From the NCBI RefSeq assembly GCF_001613245.1, contig NZ_BDBZ01000020.1, positions 62,001 through 126,000 of the forward strand: DNA of 64,000 nt. Reading direction: 5' to 3'. The notes beneath the pieces were generated by a model, which had not been told where the DNA came from, did no database searches, and was given only the letters and a program-made list of their open reading frames with translations. A program made the translations under genes and the position numbers. Position 1 is the stretch's first letter, and every line of letters starts with the position of its first letter. The DNA comes from Nocardia speluncae NBRC 108251 (GTDB taxonomy: Bacteria > Actinomycetota > Actinomycetes > Mycobacteriales > Mycobacteriaceae). Shown piece after piece: positions 35,099 through 43,437 of this stretch.

Positions 35099-35130
35099 AA
35101 TCCGCCGGCGGGCCCGCCGATAACCGGATT
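35099..35130. terminator. Hairpin ending the tRNA array
   Basis: Outer arms AATCCG (35099-35104) and CGGATT (35125-35130) enclose the palindrome CGGCGGGCCCGCCG (35106-35119), ten bases after the last tRNA. Confidence 0.6.
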
Positions 35131-35249
35131 GCGACGAGAATGGGAGTCCACAGCGGACCGGACAGGGAGTGGCCGTGGCGGAGACGAACGGATCTCGAAA
35201 AGCCTATTCGGCAAGTGCCGGTTCCACGAGTTCGCCCCGAGTCCTGAAA

Positions 35250-35455
35250 TCCTCGGTACAGCAGTTCTACTCCCTGGAAACGTATTTCGAGCTTCTCACC
35301 GGAGCCGGTTTCGCGGTGACAGCGCTGCGGGAACCGCATCCGTCCCGGGTCGAGCGCGCTGCCGATCCCTGGTGGAACGAGAACTTCGGCCGGCCCTGCT
35401 CCTTCTGCCCGAATGCCGGCCGTACCCCTACGCCGCGATCTGCCGGGCGATGACC
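35250..35455 (+). pseudogene. C-terminal remnant of a SAM-dependent methyltransferase
   Basis: One frame reads QQFYSLETYFELLTGAGFAV, then ALREPHPSRVERAADPWW and NENFGRP; the next frame continues LLLLPECRPYPYAAICRAM. Together these match the C-terminal end of class I methyltransferases, interrupted by a frameshift near 35390-35400. The N-terminal two thirds are missing. It lies between the tRNA array and the first 37-bp repeat. Confidence 0.55.
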
Positions 35456-35475
35456 ATGGACCGCCGCCGAGGGCA

Positions 35476-35512
35476 GCGAGATGGTTCAGAGCACGCCGTG
35501 CAGCGGTGGCGG
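35476..35512. repeat. 37-bp direct repeat, left copy (att-like)
   Basis: GCGAGATGGTTCAGAGCACG followed by CCGTGCAGCGGTGGCGG. It differs at two positions from the copy at 37097-37133. Read on the minus strand it spells the last codons and the stop of the SfnB-like gene (PPPLHGVL-stop), detached from the rest of that gene. Confidence 0.85.
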
Positions 35513-35603
35513 GCGATGAGCGAACCCGGAGCGATACCCGCGCGCAGAAGCTGTTTTGATCCGATCATGGAGATGCATATACCGATCTCATGAGCATTTT
35601 ATG

Positions 35604-35629
35604 CAAATGATCGATATATCGATCATTTG
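35604..35629. promoter_or_regulatory. 26-bp perfect palindrome, hipB operator
   Basis: CAAATGATCGATA followed by its exact complement. Related half-sites lie on both sides: TGATCGCTATAT at 35646-35657 and a reversed copy near 35577-35591. It sits 25 bp ahead of hipB, where HipB-type antitoxins bind to repress their own operon. Confidence 0.75.
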
Positions 35630-35654
35630 AGTAATTGTGCGCTATGATCGCTAT

Positions 35655-35897
35655 ATGCATCAGATGCGAGCCGTCACCTCGGTCGAGTTCGGCCAAGCCG
35701 TGCGACGCGCACGGGAGCGACGAGGCCTACACCAAGCGGACCTCGCCGAGCGGCTCGGCGTCACGAGAATGACCGTGTCGCGGCTGGAACGGGGAGGCGC
35801 GGTCAGTATGGAAACCGCCATACGTGCGCTGTCCGAGTGCGGCTACGAGACCATGGTCGTACCCAAGTTCAGCCGGGTCACCGTCGAGGGAAGGTAA
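35655..35897 (+). CDS. hipB: HipB-like XRE antitoxin
   Basis: An 80-residue helix-turn-helix protein (FGQAVRRARERRGLHQADLA, then VTRMTVSRLERGGA) of the HipB type. It could start at 35655, at 35664 or at a GTG at 35637; none has a ribosome site. It precedes a hipA gene by four bases, but that hipA is broken, so HipB may persist only as a repressor. Confidence 0.75.
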   Translation: MHQMRAVTSVEFGQAVRRARERRGLHQADLAERLGVTRMTVSRLERGGAVSMETAIRALSECGYETMVVPKFSRVTVEGR

Positions 35898-35901
35898 CCC
35901 G

Positions 35902-37049
35902 GTGGCCCGAAAGAAAGCTCCCGGCCTGGCCGTTTGGCTATATGGGCATCGCGTAGCCCACCTCACTGAACCGGGCACCTACCGATACAAACTCGAATTC
36001 ACCGACGAAGCACTGGACGTCTTCGGTCCAGGGGCGCGAGTGCTTTCTCTCGCGCTCCCCTTCGACACCAAGGCGGTTACCGATGCAAAGGGAACGGGTC
36101 CTCGACCCGTAGCCGCGTTCCTGGAAGGACTTCTCCCCGAAGGGAGCCTCCGCCGCCATCTCGCCGCGAATCTCGGCGTTACCGCCATCGACAAACTGGA
36201 GCTGCTGCGCGCAGTAGGGGCCGAATGCGCGGGTGCGGTGCAGTTCCTCCCCGAAGGCGAAGTTCCGTCAGCGGGGACGGCCAGGGAGCTCACCGCCGAT
36301 GAAGTGAGCCGGGTGGCGCGGTGTCGTCACACATCATCAAACCCGAGCCGTTGAGCGGTGCCGCCATGCCGCATCTCATTCAGACGGAGCACTGGGCGAT
36401 GTCTGTGGCTGACGCTGCCGGTCTCAGCGCCGCCCAGACCAGAGTCGAAATCTTCGACGGGCGTAGCGCTCTTGTTGTTGCCCGCTACGACCGGACCTCC
36501 GATGGGGAAAGACTGCATCAAGAAGATTTCTGTCAGGCCCTCGGATTGGACCCGGACGCAAAATACGAAAGCACAAGCGAGTACGAGCGCCTCGGGTCCA
36601 GGCTGCGCCGCCTCGCCTCAGTGGCGGCCGACCGCGCGATCGACCCCCAAACATTTCGCGTCGACCTGCTGTCGGCGGTAACATTCAATGTCATCGTGGG
36701 CAATGGTGACGCCCACTCGAAGAACTATTCACTGCTACTGAGCCGTCGCGGCGAAGTGTCGTTGGCGCCGCTGTACGACTCCGCCCCGGTCATGTACCTG
36801 GATTCTCGATTCAGAGGCACGGGCCACGTCATCAACGGGCGCACCGGCATCGACACTGTCGACGAAGCCGATCTCGTGGCCGAAGCCCGCTCATGGGGGC
36901 TGGCGCCGCGAGTCGCCCAGAACACAGTCCGCTCGGTGATGGCGAAAGTTTGGGATGCTGCGCACTCGATCGCGCTGCCGCCCGGCGCCGAACAAGTCTC
37001 GGACAGGCTTGAAACTCTCTGGGTGCGGCGTCAGTGGACTGTGCCGTAA
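35902..37049 (+). pseudogene. hipA: Broken hipA-like kinase toxin gene
   Basis: The GTG at 35902 (GGAAGG upstream) opens a HipA N-terminal domain (GLAVWLYGHRVAHLTEPG ... FLEGLLPEGSLRRHLA ... GAECAGAVQFLPEG) that stops at 36354. A second frame from about 36321 resumes with SHIIKPEPLSG and keeps the catalytic loop VGNGDAHSKNYS and the HQEDFCQALG motif to 37049. Compared with the intact HipA at 45434-46783, about 48 residues between the two parts are missing, including the glycine-rich SLAGAQ-type segment that covers ATP, and the frame is shifted. The toxin should be inactive. Confidence 0.8.
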
Positions 37050-37096
37050 CGCAGAGGCTTCTCGAAATCCGTCGAGGCCCACACGGCCAGACCACG

Positions 37097-37133
37097 GCGA
37101 GATGGTTCAGAGCACGCGGTGCAACGGTGGCGG
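37097..37133. repeat. 37-bp direct repeat, right copy (att-like)
   Basis: Near-identical to 35476-35512 (35 of 37 bases). It spans the last codons, the stop (37107-37109) and ten bases beyond the SfnB-like gene. The hipBA module lies exactly between the two copies. Confidence 0.85.
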
Positions 37134-38321
37134 TGTTCCGTGCAGCAGGGTACGGCCGATGTGCTGATACTTCCACCGGACCGGGTCGTGCAACGTGTGG
37201 GTGCGGGCATTGCGCCAGAAATGGCTGAGATTCAGTTCCGCTGCTGCACTACGTGTTCCGCTCACCTCGAACACTGCGGCGGATATCTCGTTGGCGGCAC
37301 GGTCGGCGAGGATCTTGGCGGTGGCGACGGCAATCGAGGCGTCCGCCACCCGGTCCGGCGCGCCGATCGCCGTATCCACCGCGATCCCAGCGGTCCGTAG
37401 CACGGATTCGGCGGCCGCGACGGTGACGCCGAGTTCGCCGAACCGCTGGATCAGCAGCGGGTCGTCGATCGCCCGTTCCACATGGGCTTCGAACCAGGGC
37501 CGGCTCTTTTCCCGGACGAATTCGGTGGCGGCGGTGAGCGCACCCCGGGCGATACCGGTGTCGATGGCCGCGTGCAGGAGTTGCGCGGAGGCGCCGTACG
37601 CGGTCGGGGCGTCCACGGCGGCACTGCGGGGCACCAACTGGTCGCGTTCCACCGCTACGCCCTCGAACAGCACTGTTCCGCTGCCGGTTGTCCGCTGCCC
37701 CAACCCGTTCCAGTCGTCGACTATCCGCACACCCGGTGAATCGGCGGGCAGGAAGGCCACATACTGTCCGGGCGGGAGACCGGTCCGGCCGTCGGGATCG
37801 TCGAGCCTGGCGAGGACGGCCAGGATATCCGCGAACAGCGATCCGGTGCAGTAGTACTTGGTGCCGTCGATCCGGAACCGCTGCCCGGCCTCGATCGGCG
37901 TCACCGTGGTCGCGATATCCGCCACTGTGGCCCCGCCGCGCTCGGATTGTGCGTTGGCGATGCGCGCGCCGTTCAGGACCGCCGTCAGATACCGGCGCTG
38001 CTGTTTTTCGGTGCCTGCCAGTTTCAGCAGGTTCACGTAGACGAAATGACTGTGCGGGATCTGCGCGATATTCGGGTCGGCCGTCGCGAGCAATCGCACG
38101 TATTCGGCGACTTCGCTCGGGGGAACATCCGCGCCACCGAGCGCAGCCGGTACCGTCACCGCCAGCAGCCCGCTCGCGGCCAACTGCTCCAATTCGGCGA
38201 ACGGCAACCCGCGGGTGGCATCGCGCTGCGCCGCGTCGGCCGCGAATTCGGCAGCCAGCTCCGCGGCCACCGCGCGGCCCTGCTCCGCGGAGACTATCCG
38301 CGCAGCCCCGACGGCGGTCAT
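37107..38321 (-). CDS. SfnB/DszC-like flavin-dependent monooxygenase
   Basis: A 404-residue protein with the acyl-CoA dehydrogenase fold, close to the SfnB sulfur-acquisition group (ELEQLAASGLLAVTVPAALGG, QIPHSHFVYVNLL, KYYCTGSLFADILAVLA, DDWNGLGQRTTGSG, HFWRNARTHTLHDPVRWKYQ). These enzymes use reduced flavin and oxygen on organosulfur compounds rather than CoA esters. The ATG overlaps the sfnG stop (ATGA). Its last codons coincide with a 37-bp repeat that flanks a foreign-looking module, so the natural gene end may have been rebuilt by an insertion. Confidence 0.88.
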   Translation of the reverse strand: MTAVGAARIVSAEQGRAVAAELAAEFAADAAQRDATRGLPFAELEQLAASGLLAVTVPAALGGADVPPSEVAEYVRLLATADPNIAQIPHSHFVYVNLLKLAGTEKQQRRYLTAVLNGARIANAQSERGGATVADIATTVTPIEAGQRFRIDGTKYYCTGSLFADILAVLARLDDPDGRTGLPPGQYVAFLPADSPGVRIVDDWNGLGQRTTGSGTVLFEGVAVERDQLVPRSAAVDAPTAYGASAQLLHAAIDTGIARGALTAATEFVREKSRPWFEAHVERAIDDPLLIQRFGELGVTVAAAESVLRTAGIAVDTAIGAPDRVADASIAVATAKILADRAANEISAAVFEVSGTRSAAAELNLSHFWRNARTHTLHDPVRWKYQHIGRTLLHGTPPPLHRVL

Positions 38322-39436
38322 CGGCTCGCCGCGGCGGCAGGGCGCCGCGCGGCCTCCAGTTCCCGCACGAGCGGCAGTACCTTCGCCCCGAAATATTCGA
38401 TCTCCTCCTGGAAGTGCAGGAACCCGCCCAGGATGAGATCGACACCCAGGTCGCGGTACGCGACGATCCGTTCGGCGATCTGTTCCGGCGTGCCGATCAG
38501 CCGGGTGCGGAAGCCGTCGTTGTACTGGACCAGATCCTCGTAACTCGAATCCGCCCACATCCCCTTCTGGTCCTGCGTCGAGGCACCTGCCTGCCGGACT
38601 GCATTTCGGAAGCCTTCGACGGCGGGTTTGTTCGCCTTGGCGATGATTTCGCGCAAGGTGTCCTGCGCCTCTTTCTCGGTATCGCGGGCGATGATGAAAC
38701 CGTTCAGCCCGAACTTCACGTCCCGGTCGTGCACGCGGGCGACAGCGCGTAGATCGTCGAGCTGCTCGGTGACCCCGTCGAAATCCTTGCCGTTGGAGAA
38801 GTACCAGTCGGCGTAGCGGCCTCCGTTGCGGCGGGCCGCGGACGAGTTACCGCCTTGGAACAGTTCCGGATTCGGCCGTTCGGGGGTGTTCAGTGGTTTC
38901 GGTTTCAGGGTGAAATCGCGAATGCGGTAGAAGTCGCCGCCGTAGTTCACCTCGTCCTCGGTCCAGATCTTGCGGATCACCTCGAGGAATTCTGCGCTGC
39001 GCCGATACCGTTCGTCGTGTTCGAGCCAAGGCTCACCCAGGGCGGTGAACTCCCCCGCGAACCAGCCCGACACCACATTGATCGCGAACCGGCCGCCGGA
39101 CAGGTGGTCGGCGGTGGCGCCGAATTTGGCGAGCACCGCCGGATGCCACAGCCCCGGGTGCACGGCCGCGATCACCTTCAGTCGTTCGGTGGCACCCAGC
39201 AGCGCCAGGCTGAACGAGGTGGACTCGTGCTGGTACTCGGCACCGTAGGAGGCGGTGTAGCGGACCTGGGACAGCGCATAGTCGAACCCGTTGCGTTCAG
39301 CGGTCTGCGCGAGTTTCTTGTTGTATTCGAAATCCCAGCCGGTGCGCTGTTCGATCTCACTGGTCACCAATCCGCCGCTGACATTGGGCACCCAGTAGGC
39401 GAACCGGATTTCATCGGTGGTCTTCTCGGTGGACAT
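38318..39436 (-). CDS. sfnG: FMNH2-dependent dimethyl sulfone monooxygenase
   Basis: A 372-residue bacterial luciferase-like (TIM-barrel) protein matching SfnG along its length: FAYWVPNVSGGLVTSEIEQR, YTASYGAEYQHES, HPAVLAKFGATADHLSGGR, INVVSGWFAGEF and the late LILGGFLHFQEEIEYFG. It would oxidise dimethyl sulfone to methanesulfinate. GGGAG lies close to the ATG and is flanked by a base-paired leader. First gene of an operon with the SfnB-like gene. Confidence 0.92.
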   Translation of the reverse strand: MSTEKTTDEIRFAYWVPNVSGGLVTSEIEQRTGWDFEYNKKLAQTAERNGFDYALSQVRYTASYGAEYQHESTSFSLALLGATERLKVIAAVHPGLWHPAVLAKFGATADHLSGGRFAINVVSGWFAGEFTALGEPWLEHDERYRRSAEFLEVIRKIWTEDEVNYGGDFYRIRDFTLKPKPLNTPERPNPELFQGGNSSAARRNGGRYADWYFSNGKDFDGVTEQLDDLRAVARVHDRDVKFGLNGFIIARDTEKEAQDTLREIIAKANKPAVEGFRNAVRQAGASTQDQKGMWADSSYEDLVQYNDGFRTRLIGTPEQIAERIVAYRDLGVDLILGGFLHFQEEIEYFGAKVLPLVRELEAARRPAAAASR

Positions 39437-39445
39437 CGCTGCTCC

Positions 39446-39513
39446 CGCTGGTGGCCGTGGGCTGGTCTGGACGCCGGGGTGCAGTACCCCGGCGCGACCT
39501 CAGTCCACCAGCG
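39446..39513 (-). promoter_or_regulatory. Structured 5' leader of sfnG
   Basis: On the minus strand, CGCTGGTGG (39513-39505) can pair with CCACCAGCG (39454-39446), enclosing a second perfect stem CGCCGGGGT/ACCCCGGCG (39494-39486 and 39480-39472). The outer stem ends directly at the GGGAG ribosome site. This arrangement could control translation start; I do not recognise a known riboswitch class. Confidence 0.5.
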
Positions 39514-39891
39514 CGGTGCAGGGGGTACGAGGGTTTGAATCTGCCGGATCACATCCCGCGCAGACCCGCGTACCGCTTCGGTCGCTTCCCGATCGGGTAT
39601 CGCCCCCAACTCTCTCCTACCCGCTCGACCCGGGCCGGCCCGTCCTTTCCCACGACAGTCGTGCCCCTGCGCTGTCCGCACGCGGCGCGGCCGGTCGCAC
39701 CCAGCTCCAGGCGTCCCCGCCTCCCGCTGGATCCCTCATTTGCGACCGGCCGCGACCGCGCCTCACACCAGGGCTCGGATTGCCCCGGCCCCGCCGGGCA
39801 GCGGCGGCGAACGCTGCCCAGCGGACGATCCATTACTCACCGGCGGCCGACCATGCCGACCACGACCGTCGGCCCGTCCGGCGATCCCTGA
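39514..39891. other. Gap upstream of the sfnG leader, nothing specific seen
   Basis: About 380 bp between the StyA-like gene end and the sfnG leader. It should contain the sfnG promoter; no repeats, RNA genes or supported small genes were seen. The open frames here are proline/arginine-rich with no ribosome site. Confidence 0.4.
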
Positions 39892-41265
39892 TCACGCCGT
39901 GGTCGCGGCCGGACTGTACTGCGACCGGCTGAACCGTCCCGCGGGCCGGAACCGGCCGAGAACCGTAGCAGCATCCTCGCCGGTGACCGCCGCGATGAGT
40001 TCCTGCGCGTCGGCCACCGAATTCACGGAGCGCGCCGCTTGTGGGCGGTGCAGTGTGCTCACGAGCGCGGCGGCGAACCGCGGATCGGCTGCGGCCGCGG
40101 CGAAGAACTGGTTGCCGATTTCGGCGAATTCGGGGTCGCTGAGGAACAGCCGGGTGACCTTGGCCGCGTCTTCGGCGCGGAACTCGAGGAACGCTTCGTA
40201 CTGCGCGGTGATCCACCCGGTATCGAACGGCCCGTCGTGCGCTGCGGCCGCGGTGACCAGGCGTTGCGCCTGGATGAGGCCGCTCTGCGCGCCCTGCCCG
40301 GCGATCGGATCGTAGGCGACGGCGGTGTCGCCGAGCGCGGCGACCGGATGCCCGCCCGCGGTGTGGCCGACGCCGCGCCGGAACAGCGGCCGGACAGCGC
40401 CTTTCAGCCAGGAGTGCGGGTCCTCGGCGATCACCTCGGTGGCGAGGACCTCGGGCAGGTCCCAGTCGAGATAGTCGCGATAGAGGTCGGTGACGATGCG
40501 GTGCGCCGATTCCGCGGAGTCGGCGGCCGCGAACCGCTTCTCCCAATCGCTGCCCGGCCGTGCCCAGCCGAGGAACGCCCAGCTCGGACCGGCATCCTTG
40601 TGCAGGTACGGCCCCCACCAGCCCTCGCCCTGCTCGGCCACGATGGAGAAACCACTGCGTCCGCCGCCCGCCGGGCTGCGGTGCGCGAACACCGATTCGT
40701 CGTACCCGAGTCCCGTAACCGTGACTGTCAGCAGGCTGCGCTGCGGCGCGTCGTAGACGGTGCGGGTCTCGTCGATGTCGAACAGGCCGGACAGTCCTGC
40801 GCGACCGGTCGCCACGAGGGTGAGGTCGTTATCGGCCGCGATGGGGTCGAGCCGCTCCGGGGTGACCGTATCGACGACGAAGCGGCCGCCCCGTTCGAGG
40901 AATGTGGTGAGCCGTTCGTCGGCCTTCAGCCGGGTGTCGACGGCGAGTCCGTGGAAGCCGTCGAAGGCGCCGTCGAAATCGATGAGTTCCTCGCCACCGC
41001 CCGCGACCCGGATGGTCAGGCCGCTGTGCAGCGGCGCACGATCGAGGTAGGTCGGTAGACCGAGCGCTTCTTCGGCGGCCTGGGCCTCACCGAAGATCAG
41101 TGCTGTTCCGGTGGCGGGTACGGAATCGCGAAGTGCGCGCTGGTCGCGTTCGCTGTAGACGGTGACGACGAATCCGGCGTCGAGTAGTCCGAGCGCCGCG
41201 GTGACACCGGCCTGACCGGCGCCGATCACGGCGGCCTTGCGGGTGGAGGTGTGCTGGGTTGTCAT
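39892..41265 (-). CDS. Styrene-monooxygenase (StyA)-like flavoprotein
   Basis: A 457-residue FAD-dependent protein. The dinucleotide fold is KAAVIGAGQAGVTAALGLLD at residues 10-29; ALIFGEAQAAEEALG, and later ALGDTAVAYDPIAGQGAQSG (GD motif binding FAD), match StyA/IndA-type two-component monooxygenases, which epoxidise styrene or indole using reduced flavin from a partner. No StyB reductase is adjacent. It sits in the organosulfur region, so an S-oxidation role is possible. The ATG at 41265 has no clear ribosome site; the frame upstream is not family-like. Confidence 0.8.
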   Translation of the reverse strand: MTTQHTSTRKAAVIGAGQAGVTAALGLLDAGFVVTVYSERDQRALRDSVPATGTALIFGEAQAAEEALGLPTYLDRAPLHSGLTIRVAGGGEELIDFDGAFDGFHGLAVDTRLKADERLTTFLERGGRFVVDTVTPERLDPIAADNDLTLVATGRAGLSGLFDIDETRTVYDAPQRSLLTVTVTGLGYDESVFAHRSPAGGGRSGFSIVAEQGEGWWGPYLHKDAGPSWAFLGWARPGSDWEKRFAAADSAESAHRIVTDLYRDYLDWDLPEVLATEVIAEDPHSWLKGAVRPLFRRGVGHTAGGHPVAALGDTAVAYDPIAGQGAQSGLIQAQRLVTAAAAHDGPFDTGWITAQYEAFLEFRAEDAAKVTRLFLSDPEFAEIGNQFFAAAAADPRFAAALVSTLHRPQAARSVNSVADAQELIAAVTGEDAATVLGRFRPAGRFSRSQYSPAATTA

Positions 41266-41414
41266 GGCGCAATGGTCGCGAGCCGCGCACCTCGGATGCA
41301 GGGTTACGCTCACCGCGAATTGATGACGAATCCCGTGAGCCGTCGAACTTTTCGTCCCGGGTCCCGAACCGGGCGGGACAGTTCACCGGCACCGGCGGTC
41401 TACCATCGCCGACC

Positions 41415-41906
41415 ATGAGCTTCGACCTCGTCCCGCTGACGGGCGACCGCACGAACCGCTACCGGCAGCTCACCGAGCAGGCCGCCGCACTGGTCGCCGG
41501 CGAACCCGACCGCATAGCCAACGCCGCCAACCTCAGCGCACTGCTCTACCACTCGCTACCGGAGGTGAACTGGGCCGGTTTCTACTTCTACGACGGTCAC
41601 GAGCTCGTGGTAGGGCCGTTCCAAGGGAAGCCGGCGTGTGTCCGGATCCCCCTCGGCAAGGGCGTCTGCGGTACGGCCGCGCAGACCCGTCGCACCCAAC
41701 TCGTACCCGATGTCCACGCCTTCCCGGGGCATATCGCGTGTGACGCCGACAGCCGATCGGAAATCGTGGTTCCGCTGCTTCTCGAGGACGCCCTCATCGG
41801 CGTCCTCGATCTGGACAGTCCCGAACCCGGCCGCTTCGATGACACCGACCGCCGGGCACTCGAAACTGTCGCAAAGATATTCACCGATTCGCCGGCCGCC
41901 TGCTGA
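41415..41906 (+). CDS. msrC: Free methionine-(R)-sulfoxide reductase (GAF domain)
   Basis: A 163-residue GAF-domain enzyme. Cys75, Cys85 and Cys109 have the same spacing as the three redox cysteines of E. coli fRMsr (ACVRIPLGKGVCGTAA, HAFPGHIACDADSRSEIVVP), so it should reduce free methionine-R-sulfoxide. It diverges from the StyA-like gene. The start at 41415 matches the family N-terminus, though its ribosome site is weak. Confidence 0.92.
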   Translation: MSFDLVPLTGDRTNRYRQLTEQAAALVAGEPDRIANAANLSALLYHSLPEVNWAGFYFYDGHELVVGPFQGKPACVRIPLGKGVCGTAAQTRRTQLVPDVHAFPGHIACDADSRSEIVVPLLLEDALIGVLDLDSPEPGRFDDTDRRALETVAKIFTDSPAAC

Positions 41907-41987
41907 TCGGTCCGGCGCCCACTGTTCGGCGAGCCGAGGCTTGCGACGAGACCGTCCATCCACGTCGCCGGAACCGCTGGGCGGCGG

Positions 41988-43205
41988 TCATCGTGGTGTC
42001 CCTTCTGTACGTTCGCCCGCGCTCCACGCGAACGGGAGCCGGGTGCCGTTGAGCAGGTGATCGCCGATGGCGCGGGCTTTCTGGATGGCCGGGTTGTGCA
42101 CCGATACGGTGCGGGCGTTACGCCAGTGCCGGTCCAGGCGCAGTCCCTCCGAGACGATGGAGGCACCGCCCACCTCGAACAGTTGGGTGGTGGCCGCCAG
42201 AACGGTGTCGATCACGCCCAGCTGCGCATGCGCCGCGGCCAGTTCGGCCTCGACCAGATCCTTTTCCTCGCGAGCCCCGACGGCAAGTACCGCGTCGAGG
42301 ACATCGGCGACCGCCAGCACACTGGCGCGGGCACTGAACGCGGCGGCCGACAGCCGGCCGATCACCTGCTGCACCAGGGGATCGTGGCGGGGCAGATCCG
42401 CGGCGGAATGGGTGTAACTGCGGCGGCGTCCGGCGACCCATTCGCGGGTGTCCTGTTCGGCACGCTGCGCGATACCGGCCAGAACCGCGAGCTGCACGAG
42501 CTGTAGGTAGGCCGTCGAATAGGTGGGGCCGGCGGCACCGTAGCCCGGACCCAATACCCGGTCGGCCGGCACCGCGACGTCGGTGAACTCGGTGGTGCCG
42601 CTGGCAGTGAGCCGCTGACCGAATCCGTCCCAGTCATCGCGCTGGCGCACGCCTTCGGCGGTGGCGTCGACGAGTACCGCGACCCGCTCCCCGTCCCGAT
42701 CGGCGGCCACGAGGATATGGTCGGCGTACAGCGAGCCCGTGCTGTAGTACTTGATCCCGTTGAGCAGCCAGCCTGCACCGGCCGGGGTCAGCGCGGTCCG
42801 GTAGCGGTCCACCGCGCCGGCGCCGGATTCGGTGATCGCGTTCCCCACCAGCGCCCGCTGCGCCACCGCCCGCAACCAGTGCTCGCGTGCGGGTCCGGGG
42901 TCGGTCAGCAGCTGATCCTCGACGAACGCGAAATGCACCCGCAATGCCTGCGGGAGGTTGGAGTCGGCGGCGGCGAGTTCGATCAGCTGCCGGAACAGTT
43001 GCCGGACACTCACCCCGAACCCACCGTATTCGACCGGCACCCGCAGGGCACCGAACCGTGCCGCGCGTAACCGCCGCACTTCGTCGTGGGCGAGGCGGCG
43101 ATCGGTCTCGCGTTCGACCGCGCCGGCCGCGATATCGGCGTAGATCGGCGCGAAGACGGCATCCAGATCGGCATCGGAAGCGGCTTTCGCTGCGGTGGAG
43201 GTCAT
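41988..43205 (-). CDS. DszC-like flavin-dependent monooxygenase
   Basis: A 405-residue acyl-CoA-dehydrogenase-fold protein, paralogous to the SfnB-like gene at 37107 but clearly different in sequence. It has LRVHFAFVEDQLL, GNAITESGAGAVDRYRT, KYYSTGSLYADHILVAA, DDWDGFGQRLTASGTTEFTDV and DRHWRNARTVSVHNP. DszC/TdsC relatives oxidise thiophenic or other organosulfur compounds with reduced flavin. It diverges from ssuD across 232 bp. Substrate unknown. Confidence 0.85.
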   Translation of the reverse strand: MTSTAAKAASDADLDAVFAPIYADIAAGAVERETDRRLAHDEVRRLRAARFGALRVPVEYGGFGVSVRQLFRQLIELAAADSNLPQALRVHFAFVEDQLLTDPGPAREHWLRAVAQRALVGNAITESGAGAVDRYRTALTPAGAGWLLNGIKYYSTGSLYADHILVAADRDGERVAVLVDATAEGVRQRDDWDGFGQRLTASGTTEFTDVAVPADRVLGPGYGAAGPTYSTAYLQLVQLAVLAGIAQRAEQDTREWVAGRRRSYTHSAADLPRHDPLVQQVIGRLSAAAFSARASVLAVADVLDAVLAVGAREEKDLVEAELAAAHAQLGVIDTVLAATTQLFEVGGASIVSEGLRLDRHWRNARTVSVHNPAIQKARAIGDHLLNGTRLPFAWSAGERTEGTPR

Positions 43206-43437
43206 GGGCTCACGATCACCGACCACACGGGAGGGTTCACCGGTTTCGCGCACCGGGATCGAAACCCGTCCGGGAAAAAATCCGGCCGATCCGAACCGGT
43301 GACAGCCCGGCGCCGACGAGCGAGGATCGACGATCGGCCCCGATCTTCGTCCCGGCGCCCCGGCCGGGTGCCCGCAGGCCGCACGCCACGGACGGATCGA
43401 CCACGTATCCGACCGCCCCAGCTCGAAGGATTGCCGA

